DNA from: Candidatus Gastranaerophilales bacterium
GTDB taxonomy: Bacteria; Cyanobacteriota; Vampirovibrionia; Gastranaerophilales; Gastranaerophilaceae
DNA: 64,000 bases
Direction: 5' to 3'
Assembly (NCBI GenBank): GCA_944325155.1
Contig: CALUYY010000001.1
Location: 292,415 to 356,414 of the forward strand
The first letter of the stretch is position 1, and the number at the start of each line of letters is the position of its first letter. The translations under genes and the position numbers were made by a program. Positions 26,368 through 35,394 of this stretch are shown here, one piece after another. The notes below the pieces were generated by a model. The model was given only the letters and a program-made list of their open reading frames with translations. It searched no databases and was not told the origin of the DNA.

Positions 26368-27516
26368 CTAAATATTTTTGAAAGCTTCGCATAGTTCATC
26401 AACAGATTTATATCGATTAGCCTTATTTCCAAGCCCCTTTTGTACAAATCGCTTTAATTTCACATTATCAATTTTTGAGGTATTTGTTTTTCCTGTTAAT
26501 ATAAAATATATTAGCATTGTTAATGCATATATTTCGTGAGGCATAGCATAATTATTGAAGCCTTCAAGTTTTAAATTTGGATCATTAAAATAACCTTTAA
26601 ATTCCGTATTAACAGTTGTTAATTCATTAGTTGGATTCTTCGCTAAACCAAAATCTGCAATTTTTACGACTAATACGTCATCATAGGTTTTAATTAAAAC
26701 GTTTGTGGGAGACAAATCTCTGTGCAAATATCCTTTTTCATGTAAGTATTTACACGCTTTTAATAATTGCAAACAGATAGATTTTCTTAACCCTGAAGGT
26801 ATTTTGTCATTATTTAATCTTAAATATTTATCCAATGTAAAATCCATATACTCCATAATATACGAATTATCATCATCGTTATAAGAATAAACATCGACAA
26901 TGTAAGGTGAATTCAAACTTTTCATTATTTCAAATTCTTGTTTGAAACGTTTTAATTCTTTTTCTGATAAGTTTTTCTTTGCTTTTTTGACAACAAAATC
27001 TCTGTCGTAAAAATTATCGTGATACCTATATGTTAAAGCATAAGAACCTTCTCCAAGTGGCATTAGATTATTTACGCTATTGTTATTTGGATGTTCAATT
27101 TTTACGGTATTACTTTTGATAAAAATTGGAGCCTTGTAATACAGCTCAATTTTTTCCATATTTTCAGGAATTGTACTGCCACCGCTTGAACTCAAAAACT
27201 CATTACATTTACATATAATACTTTGATTATATTTTTCAATCTCAAAAGCATATTTGGAATTTTTTAATCTGCGTTGCAAAGTTTCAATTTTATCGATTGT
27301 ATCTATTAACTCTCGGCTTGGTTCAGCCCAAAAATGTGCAACACAATTTTTAGTTGGTAATCTACCATTCATACATTTGAATAAATTTATAAGAAAAGAA
27401 TGCAAGGTCGATAAAATCAGTATAATATCATTCCTTTCAAATGTACTATAAAATTCAGCATATTCATCAGTTAATTGCATATCCATTCTTAATTCAGCCA
27501 AATAATTTTCGTACAT
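26368..27516 (-). CDS. Hanks-type serine/threonine protein kinase in the mobile element
   Basis: This 382-residue protein has an alpha-helical N-terminal region (residues 1 to about 145, no known domain) and a full kinase domain. Visible parts are the glycine loop LGEGSYALTY (155), the ATP Lys in FVVKKAK (177), the catalytic loop HRDLSPTN (Asp267) and DFG (288-290). All catalytic residues are present. No membrane segment is visible, so it is cytoplasmic. It directly follows the Mor-like regulator gene with no gap. Its role, whether regulator of transposition or an extra defence effector, is unknown. Confidence 0.85.
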   Translation of the reverse strand: MYENYLAELRMDMQLTDEYAEFYSTFERNDIILILSTLHSFLINLFKCMNGRLPTKNCVAHFWAEPSRELIDTIDKIETLQRRLKNSKYAFEIEKYNQSIICKCNEFLSSSGGSTIPENMEKIELYYKAPIFIKSNTVKIEHPNNNSVNNLMPLGEGSYALTYRYHDNFYDRDFVVKKAKKNLSEKELKRFKQEFEIMKSLNSPYIVDVYSYNDDDNSYIMEYMDFTLDKYLRLNNDKIPSGLRKSICLQLLKACKYLHEKGYLHRDLSPTNVLIKTYDDVLVVKIADFGLAKNPTNELTTVNTEFKGYFNDPNLKLEGFNNYAMPHEIYALTMLIYFILTGKTNTSKIDNVKLKRFVQKGLGNKANRYKSVDELCEAFKNI

Positions 27517-27828
27517 TTATTTTTTATCCTTTTTCCCTTCAACATGTTCTTTAACCACTTTATAAACATATCTCGTGGTAGTATCACATTCTTTTGCTAA
27601 CCTGTTATAGCCTGCATATTCTAAATAATTATCAATAATGTATTGCTTTTTGTATGGTTGATTACAATGAGCATGGATAGAAAACTTAAATCCCGGAAGA
27701 TTAAACATTAATTTCTTTGTGGCTTCCAAACCAATAATTTCAGAGAGTAATTTCAAATCAGCTGTTGGAAGATTATCTTCTGTTATGTATTTCGCCCATA
27801 CGGGTTCCGGTTTTAATTCCCTAACCAT
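27517..27828 (-). CDS. Mor-like transcription regulator
   Basis: This 103-residue protein resembles Mu middle-operon regulators (Mor/C family). It has a dimerisation-like LLSEIIGLEATKKLMFNLPG and a C-terminal helix-turn-helix YNRLAKECDTTTRYVYKVVKEH. It is divergent from the transposase across a 219-base region holding inverted CGGAAC motifs, so it probably controls the transposition operon. The kinase gene lies immediately downstream. Confidence 0.65.
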   Translation of the reverse strand: MVRELKPEPVWAKYITEDNLPTADLKLLSEIIGLEATKKLMFNLPGFKFSIHAHCNQPYKKQYIIDNYLEYAGYNRLAKECDTTTRYVYKVVKEHVEGKKDKK

Positions 27829-27858
27829 TATTGCTCCTTTTCTTCATTATATAACAAA

Positions 27859-27887
27859 CGGAACCATTTTCGGTTCCGTTTAGTTCC
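27859..27887. promoter_or_regulatory. Inverted CGGAAC operator between the regulator and transposase genes
   Basis: AACGGAACC and GGTTCCGTT form a 9-bp perfect inverted repeat around six bases, and a further GTTCC follows ten bases later. The motif is the one repeated four times at the left end. It is placed to control both divergent promoters. Confidence 0.55.
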
Positions 27888-28006
27888 TTTTGCAAAATTT
27901 TCTAAATACAACAAATATTTTGATTTTTCAATATCACAAAATCAGTGATTTATGGATATTGAAAAAGTCAAAATCGATATGTTTCTATATAGACACATTG
28001 ACTACA

Positions 28007-28017
28007 CTTTTCTGGAA
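28007..28017 (-). repeat. Putative transposase-binding site upstream of the transposase
   Basis: CTTTTCTGGAA is the exact reverse complement of the two left-end copies. It sits 30 bases before the transposase ATG and just after a TTGACT, so binding here could repress the transposase promoter. Confidence 0.45.
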
Positions 28018-28047
28018 ACGAGAGTTAATGTGTGAAAGGAGTAAATC

Positions 28048-30018
28048 ATGCAAAATTTAAATACAGACTGGATTACAACAAAAGAACTCGCAGAAATTAA
28101 AGGTATATCTGAAAGAGCAGTTCGTAAATCAATCGCTAAAAACAAGTATGTTGTAAGAAAAAGTTCAAAATCTTATGAAATATTAGTAACATCTTTAGAA
28201 GAAAGTGTTAGAAAAAAAGTAACAGAACGTAGAGAAAAATCAACTGCACCTGTTCCAATCAGTTATGTTGTTCCTGAAGATCAAAAGAAATTAGCTCTTG
28301 CAAAATATGACCTAATTAAAAAATGGGATGAATTTAGAAACGAAAAGAAGAATAAAACAGTCGCAGGTAAAGATTTTCTTGAGGCATACAATAATAATTG
28401 CATTTGCGAAGAATTGTTCATTTGGGTTGGCAAAGTTGCTATCGGCACAATTTATGAATGGCACAAAAAACTTCGAGAATATAATGGCGATTGGCATTGT
28501 TTAATCAATAACTATACATTCGGAGAAAAAACAAAAAAGACCACACTAACAGAAGCTGAACAATCTGAACTATTAAAAAATCTTTTACATCCTAATCAAT
28601 TAAACATTGGGAAAGCCATAAAATATACGAAAATGGCATTAGCTCAACGAGGGTTCACAAATTTATGCTGTGACTTAACTTACAGAAGATTTGCAAATAA
28701 TTATAAGGCTGAACATTATGATGTCTGGGTTGAAGCTCGTGAGGGTAACAAAGCATTACACGATAAGGTTCTACCATATATCACAAGAGATGTTTCTAAA
28801 CTTGAAGTCGGAGATGTTATAGTCGGAGATGGTCACAGGTTAGCATTTTTCGTCAAAAATCCATATACAGGAAATCCTGTTAGACCAACATTAGTTGCGT
28901 ACCAAGATTGGAAATCAGGTGGATTTGTCGGATTTGAAATGATGCTTGAAGAAAATACGCAGTGTATTGCAAGTGCATTAAGAAATTCGATTATAAATCT
29001 TGGTAAAGTTCCAAGATTTGTTTATCAGGATAACGGTAAAGCATTTAAAGCAAAATATTTTATGGAAAATGGAATATCCGGTTTATTTACCAATCTTGGC
29101 ATTCAACCGATATATGCTAAACCATATAATGCGAAAGCAAAACCTATTGAGAGATTATTCAGGGAATTACAAGATAGTTTTGAAGTTATGCTTCCATCAT
29201 ATACAGGAACAAGCATTGTCAAAAAACCTGCTCAACTTAAAAGAAATGAACAACTCCACAAAGAACTTTTCAAATTAAATATTCCTACAATAGAACAAGT
29301 TATATTAGTTTTAGATGCATGGCTGCAAAAATATCATTATGAACAACCTTGCCCACATGTAGAAGGGAAAACAATTGGTGAAGTTCTTAATTTTGGCAGA
29401 GGTGAAGGTGTTAATATCGAAACTTTAGATGATTTTATGATGGTTCGTGAAATTAAGAAAATTCAACGAAACGGAATAAAATTCTTAAAAAGCGATTATT
29501 ATGATCCTGCTTTGTATGGTTACAAGAAAAATGTCATCATTAAATACAGTTTGTTCAATTTAAGTTCAATAAAGGTTTTCAAATTAAGCGGAGAATTTAT
29601 TTGTGAAGCAAAGAGGGTAGAACCTATAAATCCAATAGCAAATTATATGGGAGCTCCCAAAGATATTGAAGATTTAAAACAACAAACAAAAATGAAGAAG
29701 CAATTAGAAAAACGGACAGAAACTGAATTTGTAAATCACTTGAAACGTGCTCAGATTCACACCCCATTATTAACTATGAATTTACCTGAAAAGCAGGAAT
29801 CTGATGAAATTGAACAATTGAGATTTGAAATCAAAAAAGAAGCCGATGAAGAAAATTTTAATGGCATTTTTAAAAACAAATATGAAAAATATGAATATTT
29901 ACTCAAAAAAGAAGAGCTTACAAAAGATGAACAAGAGTGGATTGAAGAATACAAGAAAACAGGAGAATACGAATTATTATACTGCGATGAGAATTCTAAG
30001 GAGGTATTAAATGCATAA
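28048..30018 (+). CDS. MuA-like DDE transposase
   Basis: This 656-residue protein starts with a MuA-type helix-turn-helix (residues 9-45, TTKELAEIKGISERAVRKSI). The RNase H-like core has the acidic triad Asp261 (VGDGHR), Asp328 (VYQDNG) and Glu368 (KPIERLF), followed by a Mu-type C-terminal beta domain and a charged tail. It cuts and joins the element ends. AAAGGAG precedes the ATG. It overlaps the ATPase gene by eight bases, as in Mu A-B operons. Confidence 0.9.
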   Translation: MQNLNTDWITTKELAEIKGISERAVRKSIAKNKYVVRKSSKSYEILVTSLEESVRKKVTERREKSTAPVPISYVVPEDQKKLALAKYDLIKKWDEFRNEKKNKTVAGKDFLEAYNNNCICEELFIWVGKVAIGTIYEWHKKLREYNGDWHCLINNYTFGEKTKKTTLTEAEQSELLKNLLHPNQLNIGKAIKYTKMALAQRGFTNLCCDLTYRRFANNYKAEHYDVWVEAREGNKALHDKVLPYITRDVSKLEVGDVIVGDGHRLAFFVKNPYTGNPVRPTLVAYQDWKSGGFVGFEMMLEENTQCIASALRNSIINLGKVPRFVYQDNGKAFKAKYFMENGISGLFTNLGIQPIYAKPYNAKAKPIERLFRELQDSFEVMLPSYTGTSIVKKPAQLKRNEQLHKELFKLNIPTIEQVILVLDAWLQKYHYEQPCPHVEGKTIGEVLNFGRGEGVNIETLDDFMMVREIKKIQRNGIKFLKSDYYDPALYGYKKNVIIKYSLFNLSSIKVFKLSGEFICEAKRVEPINPIANYMGAPKDIEDLKQQTKMKKQLEKRTETEFVNHLKRAQIHTPLLTMNLPEKQESDEIEQLRFEIKKEADEENFNGIFKNKYEKYEYLLKKEELTKDEQEWIEEYKKTGEYELLYCDENSKEVLNA

Positions 30019-30700
30019 ATTATTTGTAAAAACCCGTAACGTCAAAAATTTTGTAGATTTAATGGACAAATTAATAGATAAATCAAGCGAAGTTCCAAAA
30101 ATGGGATTAGTATATGGTGATCCCGGATTGGGTAAAACTCAAACTGCCATATGGTGGGCAGGGAGAAATGATGCGGTTTATGTCAGAGCACAAAATAAAA
30201 TGACAAGCAGGTGGCTGATGGAAAAAATTGTTTTTGAACTTGGAGAATCCCCATCAAGAAAGACCGCTAACCTTATGGAACAATGTATTGCCCATTTAAG
30301 GTTAAAACCGCAAGTAATAATCATTGATGAAATTGATTATTTGATTAGTCGCAACAAAATTATTGAGACTCTTCGAGATGTTCACGATTTAACAGGAGCA
30401 CCTGTTGTATTAATCGGGATGCAAGAAGCCAAAACAAAACTTGGGAAATACAGACATTTATATGACAGACTATCCGAAATCATAGAATTTAAGCCTTTTT
30501 CAAAAGAAGATATGGAGGTTATTGTTGAAGGGTTATCAGAAATTAAGATAACTGATGAGGCTAAAGAAATATTTTTTGAAAGAACTAACCGCTTTCGCCA
30601 AATTATAAAAGGAATTTCATTACTTGAGAATTTGGCAAAAACAAACGGATTGAACAAAATTGATGTAAAACAAGTGAAAGGATTGACCATTGAAAAATAG
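30011..30700 (+). CDS. MuB-like AAA+ ATPase, target selector
   Basis: This 229-residue ATPase has Walker A GDPGLGKTQ (near residue 37), Walker B VIIIDEIDYL and the arginine-rich C-terminal lid typical of TniB/MuB/TnsC. It would bind target DNA, stimulate the transposase and give target immunity. It overlaps both neighbours by a few bases. Confidence 0.87.
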   Translation: MHKLFVKTRNVKNFVDLMDKLIDKSSEVPKMGLVYGDPGLGKTQTAIWWAGRNDAVYVRAQNKMTSRWLMEKIVFELGESPSRKTANLMEQCIAHLRLKPQVIIIDEIDYLISRNKIIETLRDVHDLTGAPVVLIGMQEAKTKLGKYRHLYDRLSEIIEFKPFSKEDMEVIVEGLSEIKITDEAKEIFFERTNRFRQIIKGISLLENLAKTNGLNKIDVKQVKGLTIEK

Positions 30701-32357
30701 AGATTTAATTATAAAAACAGCGAGAAGATTGGATAAGTTCAATCTTGATGAATTAATTGTTGTTTCTGAACTTGAGGAAAAAGAAGTAACGGAAATTTTA
30801 TCGGATTTGGTAAAACAACAGGTTGTTTTGAAAAATAATAATACATATTTTTTCAACACGAAAAAATCATCTGAAATTATTGATAATAACAATGCTGAAG
30901 AAGTACATGAAGTTAAACCAATTGTTATAGAGGAAGAAGATGGTTATGAGGATTTTCTAAAATTTGGGGAAGAAACTCAAAATCGTGTAAAAGCCTATGT
31001 TGAATTATTGAATATTATTAGCAATACCGGAACAAAAAATGTAAAGCAAGTTGTAGAATTGTTTAATGAAACATCAGATTATCCAAGAGTAGCACCATCA
31101 ACATTTACAAGAATTCGTCAAAAATACAGTCAATATGGTTTCAGAGGAATCCTTCCTAAATATAGTAAACACATAACAGATTCTATTCCTGAAGAAATAT
31201 ATAATTGTTTCAAAAAATATTATTTAACAAGTGAAAAATTATCAGGGCAAGAAGCAATATATCGAGCACAAAAACAATTACAAGCAGAGCAAAAGATTGA
31301 ACAGCCTTATGCTTATGGCGCAAATCCTTTTATCAGGAAGGTCAGAGCTGAATTTACAAAGGAACAAATTGAATATTTCAGAAATAATATTGAAGCTCCA
31401 AAAGTAAAAAATGAAGTTATAAAAGTAAAAGAACCCCTTGATATGAAATTTGAGAAAGCGGCATACATATATTTAAAACATTTAAAAATGGAAAATAAAC
31501 TTGAAAGATTAATGCACGATAAAACAAATTATAAAAACCAGTTAAAACCGTATTTTGACAATTTGACAATAAGAGAAATAACGACAAAAATCGTTGCAAA
31601 ATATAAGCAAAATATGTTTGATAATGGTTTCCAATTAACATCGGTAAATATTTATATTACATTATTAAAATCAATTATAAAAACCGTCTGTCCGCAAACA
31701 AATAGCCTTGTATCAAGAGATAGCACCAGAAAAAATGTTTATTGCGTAGATATGAATATTTTATCCGATGAAGAAATTGTTGATTTATTATATCTCTGCT
31801 ATAAAAAATACCCATCAGCTTATCCTGTAATTTATCTAACTCTATCTACAGGAGCAAGTATCCCTGAAATATTAGGTTTAACTTGGGATAGAATAAATTT
31901 TGAAGAAAACACAATATTCTTGAAATATTTTCTGTTTGAAAATCGTCTTGTTATGAATAGATGTGGTTCGACTATAAGAAAGCTGAAGATTGATAACAGC
32001 ATTTCAAATATTTTGAAAAAGAAATTTGAAAAAATGAAACCGGAATTGACTGATTTTGTATTCAAATTCGATTCACCTAAATATCCTCAGCAATATATAG
32101 AAAATGTTGTATTAAGAGGTTTATCTGCACATCTTGGAATAATCAAGCTTCACCCAAGCGATTTACAGCATAATTTTGTAAATTTGTGTCTAAAACAAAA
32201 TATTCCGCTGACTTATATTCAAAAATCAATAGGATATTACGGATTAGGAAATTTTGTCAAAATATATAAGGATTTAATTGAAAGTTTAGATAAGGGTAAT
32301 TATAACCCACTCGATAAAATTTATACCGAAGCAAAACTTAAATACAGAATAAAATAA
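30690..32357 (+). CDS. Tyrosine-recombinase-like protein without catalytic arginines
   Basis: This 555-residue protein has an N-terminal winged-helix-like part (1-60), a middle helix-turn-helix region (about 115-160) and a C-terminal phage-integrase fold: core-binding residues 250-340 and catalytic-like 355-530. Ser390 replaces the first Arg (STGASIPEILGL) and Gln493 the second (SDLQHNF), while Tyr526 remains. The enzyme is therefore probably inactive and acts as a DNA-binding accessory. It overlaps the ATPase gene by 11 bases, so it belongs to the transposition operon. Confidence 0.75.
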   Translation: MKNRDLIIKTARRLDKFNLDELIVVSELEEKEVTEILSDLVKQQVVLKNNNTYFFNTKKSSEIIDNNNAEEVHEVKPIVIEEEDGYEDFLKFGEETQNRVKAYVELLNIISNTGTKNVKQVVELFNETSDYPRVAPSTFTRIRQKYSQYGFRGILPKYSKHITDSIPEEIYNCFKKYYLTSEKLSGQEAIYRAQKQLQAEQKIEQPYAYGANPFIRKVRAEFTKEQIEYFRNNIEAPKVKNEVIKVKEPLDMKFEKAAYIYLKHLKMENKLERLMHDKTNYKNQLKPYFDNLTIREITTKIVAKYKQNMFDNGFQLTSVNIYITLLKSIIKTVCPQTNSLVSRDSTRKNVYCVDMNILSDEEIVDLLYLCYKKYPSAYPVIYLTLSTGASIPEILGLTWDRINFEENTIFLKYFLFENRLVMNRCGSTIRKLKIDNSISNILKKKFEKMKPELTDFVFKFDSPKYPQQYIENVVLRGLSAHLGIIKLHPSDLQHNFVNLCLKQNIPLTYIQKSIGYYGLGNFVKIYKDLIESLDKGNYNPLDKIYTEAKLKYRIK

Positions 32358-32367
32358 GGAGATTTAT

Positions 32368-32796
32368 ATGAAGAAACAGCTATTGGCGGACTCTGCCGCA
32401 AAATTATATATTGAAAAATTTATGACATTAGAAAATATTGCACAAAAGTTAAATGTAAACGAAAGAACTCTTCGCCGCTGGAAAGCGGCAGATAAATGGG
32501 ATGAAAAACGCTCAGAATATATAAAATCCAATACGACTTTTCACGAAGATTTGTATAACTTCGGCAGATCACTTTTAGATTCAATTATGACAGATATGAA
32601 TAACGGAGAAAAGGTTGAACCTGCCAGAATGTATGCTGTAACCAAAATTATGACTATGCTTAAGAATGTAAAAATCTACGAGGACAAAGTAACAAGTGAG
32701 AAAACCATGCCGGAAGCAACAAAACCTGAAGGTTTATCTCCTGAAGTCATAAGAGAAATTGAAGAGAAAATTTTGGGAATAACTTACGATGATTAA
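32368..32796 (+). CDS. DUF1804-like, small-terminase-like HTH protein
   Basis: This 142-residue protein has an N-terminal helix-turn-helix (MTLENIAQKLNVNERTLRRW) followed by helices, as in DUF1804 proteins of Mu-like phages and small terminase subunits. It is the last gene of the transposition operon, ten bases after the recombinase-like gene with an AGGAG. No large terminase or head genes follow, so here it probably serves DNA binding rather than packaging. Confidence 0.6.
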   Translation: MKKQLLADSAAKLYIEKFMTLENIAQKLNVNERTLRRWKAADKWDEKRSEYIKSNTTFHEDLYNFGRSLLDSIMTDMNNGEKVEPARMYAVTKIMTMLKNVKIYEDKVTSEKTMPEATKPEGLSPEVIREIEEKILGITYDD

Positions 32797-32909
32797 AATT
32801 TTAAAATCGTTTTTTTACGGTTTTAAATGTATTCAAATGAGGTTTTATATATAAATTACATTTACCCCATCTTAATCGACCGGTTGAACACTTTTTGAAC
32901 AACGTTTTA

Positions 32910-34946
32910 TCACTCTTCTATTGAAGGTAATGCTAATATGGGATTAATTAGTATTTCTTTGCAATGTTTATTAAATTTAATATCCCAGTGATTTTCCATA
33001 AATTCTATTAATTTTTTACTGCGATTTATAATTGCTTGAGAATTCCATTCTGGTTCTTTTGCAATTTCTTGTTCACTATAAGAACCTTCATTATATCCTG
33101 TCCTTAATGTCGTTTTACCATCTTCTGATAATTTTGCTTTTTTCTTTTCATCAAATGAATCATTTTGTAGTGCCGAATTTATTGGCTGAGACAACAATAA
33201 AAGATTTCCTATTGCATTTTTATAACATTGTTTATGCTCTTCATATAAATCCCCAAATCTTTTTACCCAATAATCATCAGTATCTGTTTGTGGATAAACA
33301 TGCTCAATTGTTTTATCCTTATCCTTTAATAATATTTCAGGAGTAACCCTAGGATTTCTTATTTTATCTTCCGTTAATGACATTTCATATTCATACAAGA
33401 AATATCTAATTTTATCCCAAGCGTAATATCCATCACTATTTTCAAATTTATTTTGAATATATTCCATAAAATCAGCTTTTATGGTTCCATCTTGCGCTAG
33501 GCAATCGTGTTCAAGAATATTATTCATATCCTCAATTATTTTTTCTACAGTAACATTGTTGTATCCATGATATAAATCTTTTGAATAATTATAAAATTTT
33601 GCATCGTAACTATTTCTTCTGAAATGATTTAATGCAAAAACAATGAAAACAAATCTTTCAATTGTTTGAAGAAGTTTAATTAAAATATCTTTTGTTAGAT
33701 TATATTCTTCATATTTTTGTAATGCCACCGTTATCAATGGTCGGAAATGTGTCCCAGCATTAATTCTATTAAACTTATCTAGCAATTCAACTATATCTTG
33801 TTTATTCTTGTATCGTGATGCTGTTTTCGGGAAAAATGAGTCTACCCAATAACAAGCACTTCCTTCCAGACTTTTTACATAATTATTTATCACACTCAGG
33901 GTAAGATTATTAGAGTTTGTATCATTATTATAAAGTTCTTCATCATCTGTTTCTGTGTAATCAGATTCTACTATTTGTTCATTTTCTTCTATGCTGTCAT
34001 ATACTTTTTTTCTAACAAATTTCTTTTTCAATAAAAATTCTGCAAAATCATTCCCTTTTTGCCTAGAATATCCCCAATAAAATATCCAATGAGTCTTTAA
34101 GAAATCATCATCTAATAATTCTTTATTATCATTTCTATTTTTCCCAAGTTGTTTGTATATTTCAGCCCAAGCTTCTACTATTGCTGTTTTAGTTTCATTA
34201 ATATCATTTTTATTATCAGAAATAATAGATGCTAAAAATAATAGTCTATTTTTCAGTAATTCTAGTGTTGATAATTGCTTCCCCCTGTTATTCATTGATT
34301 CAAAGGCTACATTTGTATCAAAATCTTTTTCTATAATAAATTCATTAAATTTTAATTTATTTACCAACAGGGAATAAACTTCTTTAATTCCATTTTCTTT
34401 CTCTTTATCGTATAAATTGCTCAAGTTTTTTTCAAAAAATAATTTTGCATTCTCTAGTTTGTTGGTATATAAAGTCTTTTGGAGTTCAGGTGCATTCGGT
34501 TCATTTAATATTATATGGTTAAAATAAAGAGAACTTTCTCTGTCGCAAATATATTGGAATTTATAGCGTCTTTTATGTGTAACAATATTATTTTCGTAAA
34601 GATATTTGATTGTTATATTTTCAACGGAGTCCCTTTCATATTCGGAAAAAATTATTTTATTATTATTTCTAGTAAAATTATTCTTCTCTGCAAATTCGAT
34701 AATAGATTGTAATAATATAATACAAGTAGTTAGTCTTTGTTGCCCATCAATAATTTCAAATTCATTATTATTATTTTCTTTTAAAGACAATACACCCATA
34801 TAATGGTATGGAGTATCATTAATGTTAGATAAATCTTCCCAAAAATCGGATAATTGCTGATCATCCCAGATATATCCTCTTTGATAATCAGGAATTTTAT
34901 AAATTCGTTCTCCAAATAATTCCTTTAATGTTTTTAATTCTGACAT
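32910..34946 (-). CDS. DUF262/DUF1524 protein (GmrSD-type defence nuclease)
   Basis: This 678-residue protein has an N-terminal DUF262 domain with YQRGYIW (21-27) and DGQQRLTT (67), the ParB-like nucleotide-using site. A C-terminal DUF1524 domain has the HNH-like motif IEHVYPQ and the family segment IGNLLLLSQPINSALQN. GmrSD and BrxU enzymes of this build cut modified phage DNA using NTP. It is single-gene, oriented opposite to the rest of the cargo. Confidence 0.85.
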   Translation of the reverse strand: MSELKTLKELFGERIYKIPDYQRGYIWDDQQLSDFWEDLSNINDTPYHYMGVLSLKENNNNEFEIIDGQQRLTTCIILLQSIIEFAEKNNFTRNNNKIIFSEYERDSVENITIKYLYENNIVTHKRRYKFQYICDRESSLYFNHIILNEPNAPELQKTLYTNKLENAKLFFEKNLSNLYDKEKENGIKEVYSLLVNKLKFNEFIIEKDFDTNVAFESMNNRGKQLSTLELLKNRLLFLASIISDNKNDINETKTAIVEAWAEIYKQLGKNRNDNKELLDDDFLKTHWIFYWGYSRQKGNDFAEFLLKKKFVRKKVYDSIEENEQIVESDYTETDDEELYNNDTNSNNLTLSVINNYVKSLEGSACYWVDSFFPKTASRYKNKQDIVELLDKFNRINAGTHFRPLITVALQKYEEYNLTKDILIKLLQTIERFVFIVFALNHFRRNSYDAKFYNYSKDLYHGYNNVTVEKIIEDMNNILEHDCLAQDGTIKADFMEYIQNKFENSDGYYAWDKIRYFLYEYEMSLTEDKIRNPRVTPEILLKDKDKTIEHVYPQTDTDDYWVKRFGDLYEEHKQCYKNAIGNLLLLSQPINSALQNDSFDEKKKAKLSEDGKTTLRTGYNEGSYSEQEIAKEPEWNSQAIINRSKKLIEFMENHWDIKFNKHCKEILINPILALPSIEE

Positions 34947-35000
34947 ACAAAGTTCCTTGTTGCTAAAATATTATTATAAAAATATATCAATTACAAAATA

Positions 35001-35232
35001 TTAGTTAATTTTATCTAAATTATTTTCAGCATCAATAAAAAATGCATTTAATAAGTCCGTATTATTCCTTAAATTTCTGACGACCGGAGCAAGATTATAA
35101 CACTCTTCAATCTCAGGCTGATTAGAAACAAAATAATCAATGATAACGGCTATGTTATATGCATCTTATGCCAATTTGCTGATTTTTTTTAAATTCCTGC
35201 TCACTAATATTGTATCCGCTAACTTCTTTCAT
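35001..35232 (-). pseudogene. Broken small gene in the defence cargo
   Basis: An ATG at 35232 follows a strong AAGGAGG and opens a frame that breaks within a run of eight A residues. Removing one A restores the original frame up to a TAA, beyond which a protein-like frame continues (DAYNIAVIIDYFVSNQPEI) to a stop at 35001. Two lesions, a frameshift and a nonsense codon, are thus needed to explain it. The intact product would have been about 76 residues; no family is recognised. Confidence 0.5.
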
Positions 35233-35394
35233 ATTTCCTCCTTATATTAGGAAACACATTAGCGTGAAAGCACAAAGAAAGCATTCAAACCTTTACATAG
35301 TGACACACTTTTGTTCCATGTTAATGCCATTTCTCTGAAATATTTTTTGTGATAGCATTAATACATTAAACATGCACAAACTAGGGGTTAGTTA
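35233..35394. promoter_or_regulatory. Control region upstream of the restriction locus
   Basis: This gene-free stretch holds an inverted repeat TTAATGC (35321-35327) and GCATTAA (35355-35361), in the right place for an operator of the downstream restriction-modification operon. No clear -35/-10 pair could be fixed. Confidence 0.3.

Noticed and set aside
32368..32796. Small terminase subunit of an active phage
   Set aside because: No large terminase or structural genes follow. The DUF1804-like helix-turn-helix reading within the transposition operon is preferred.
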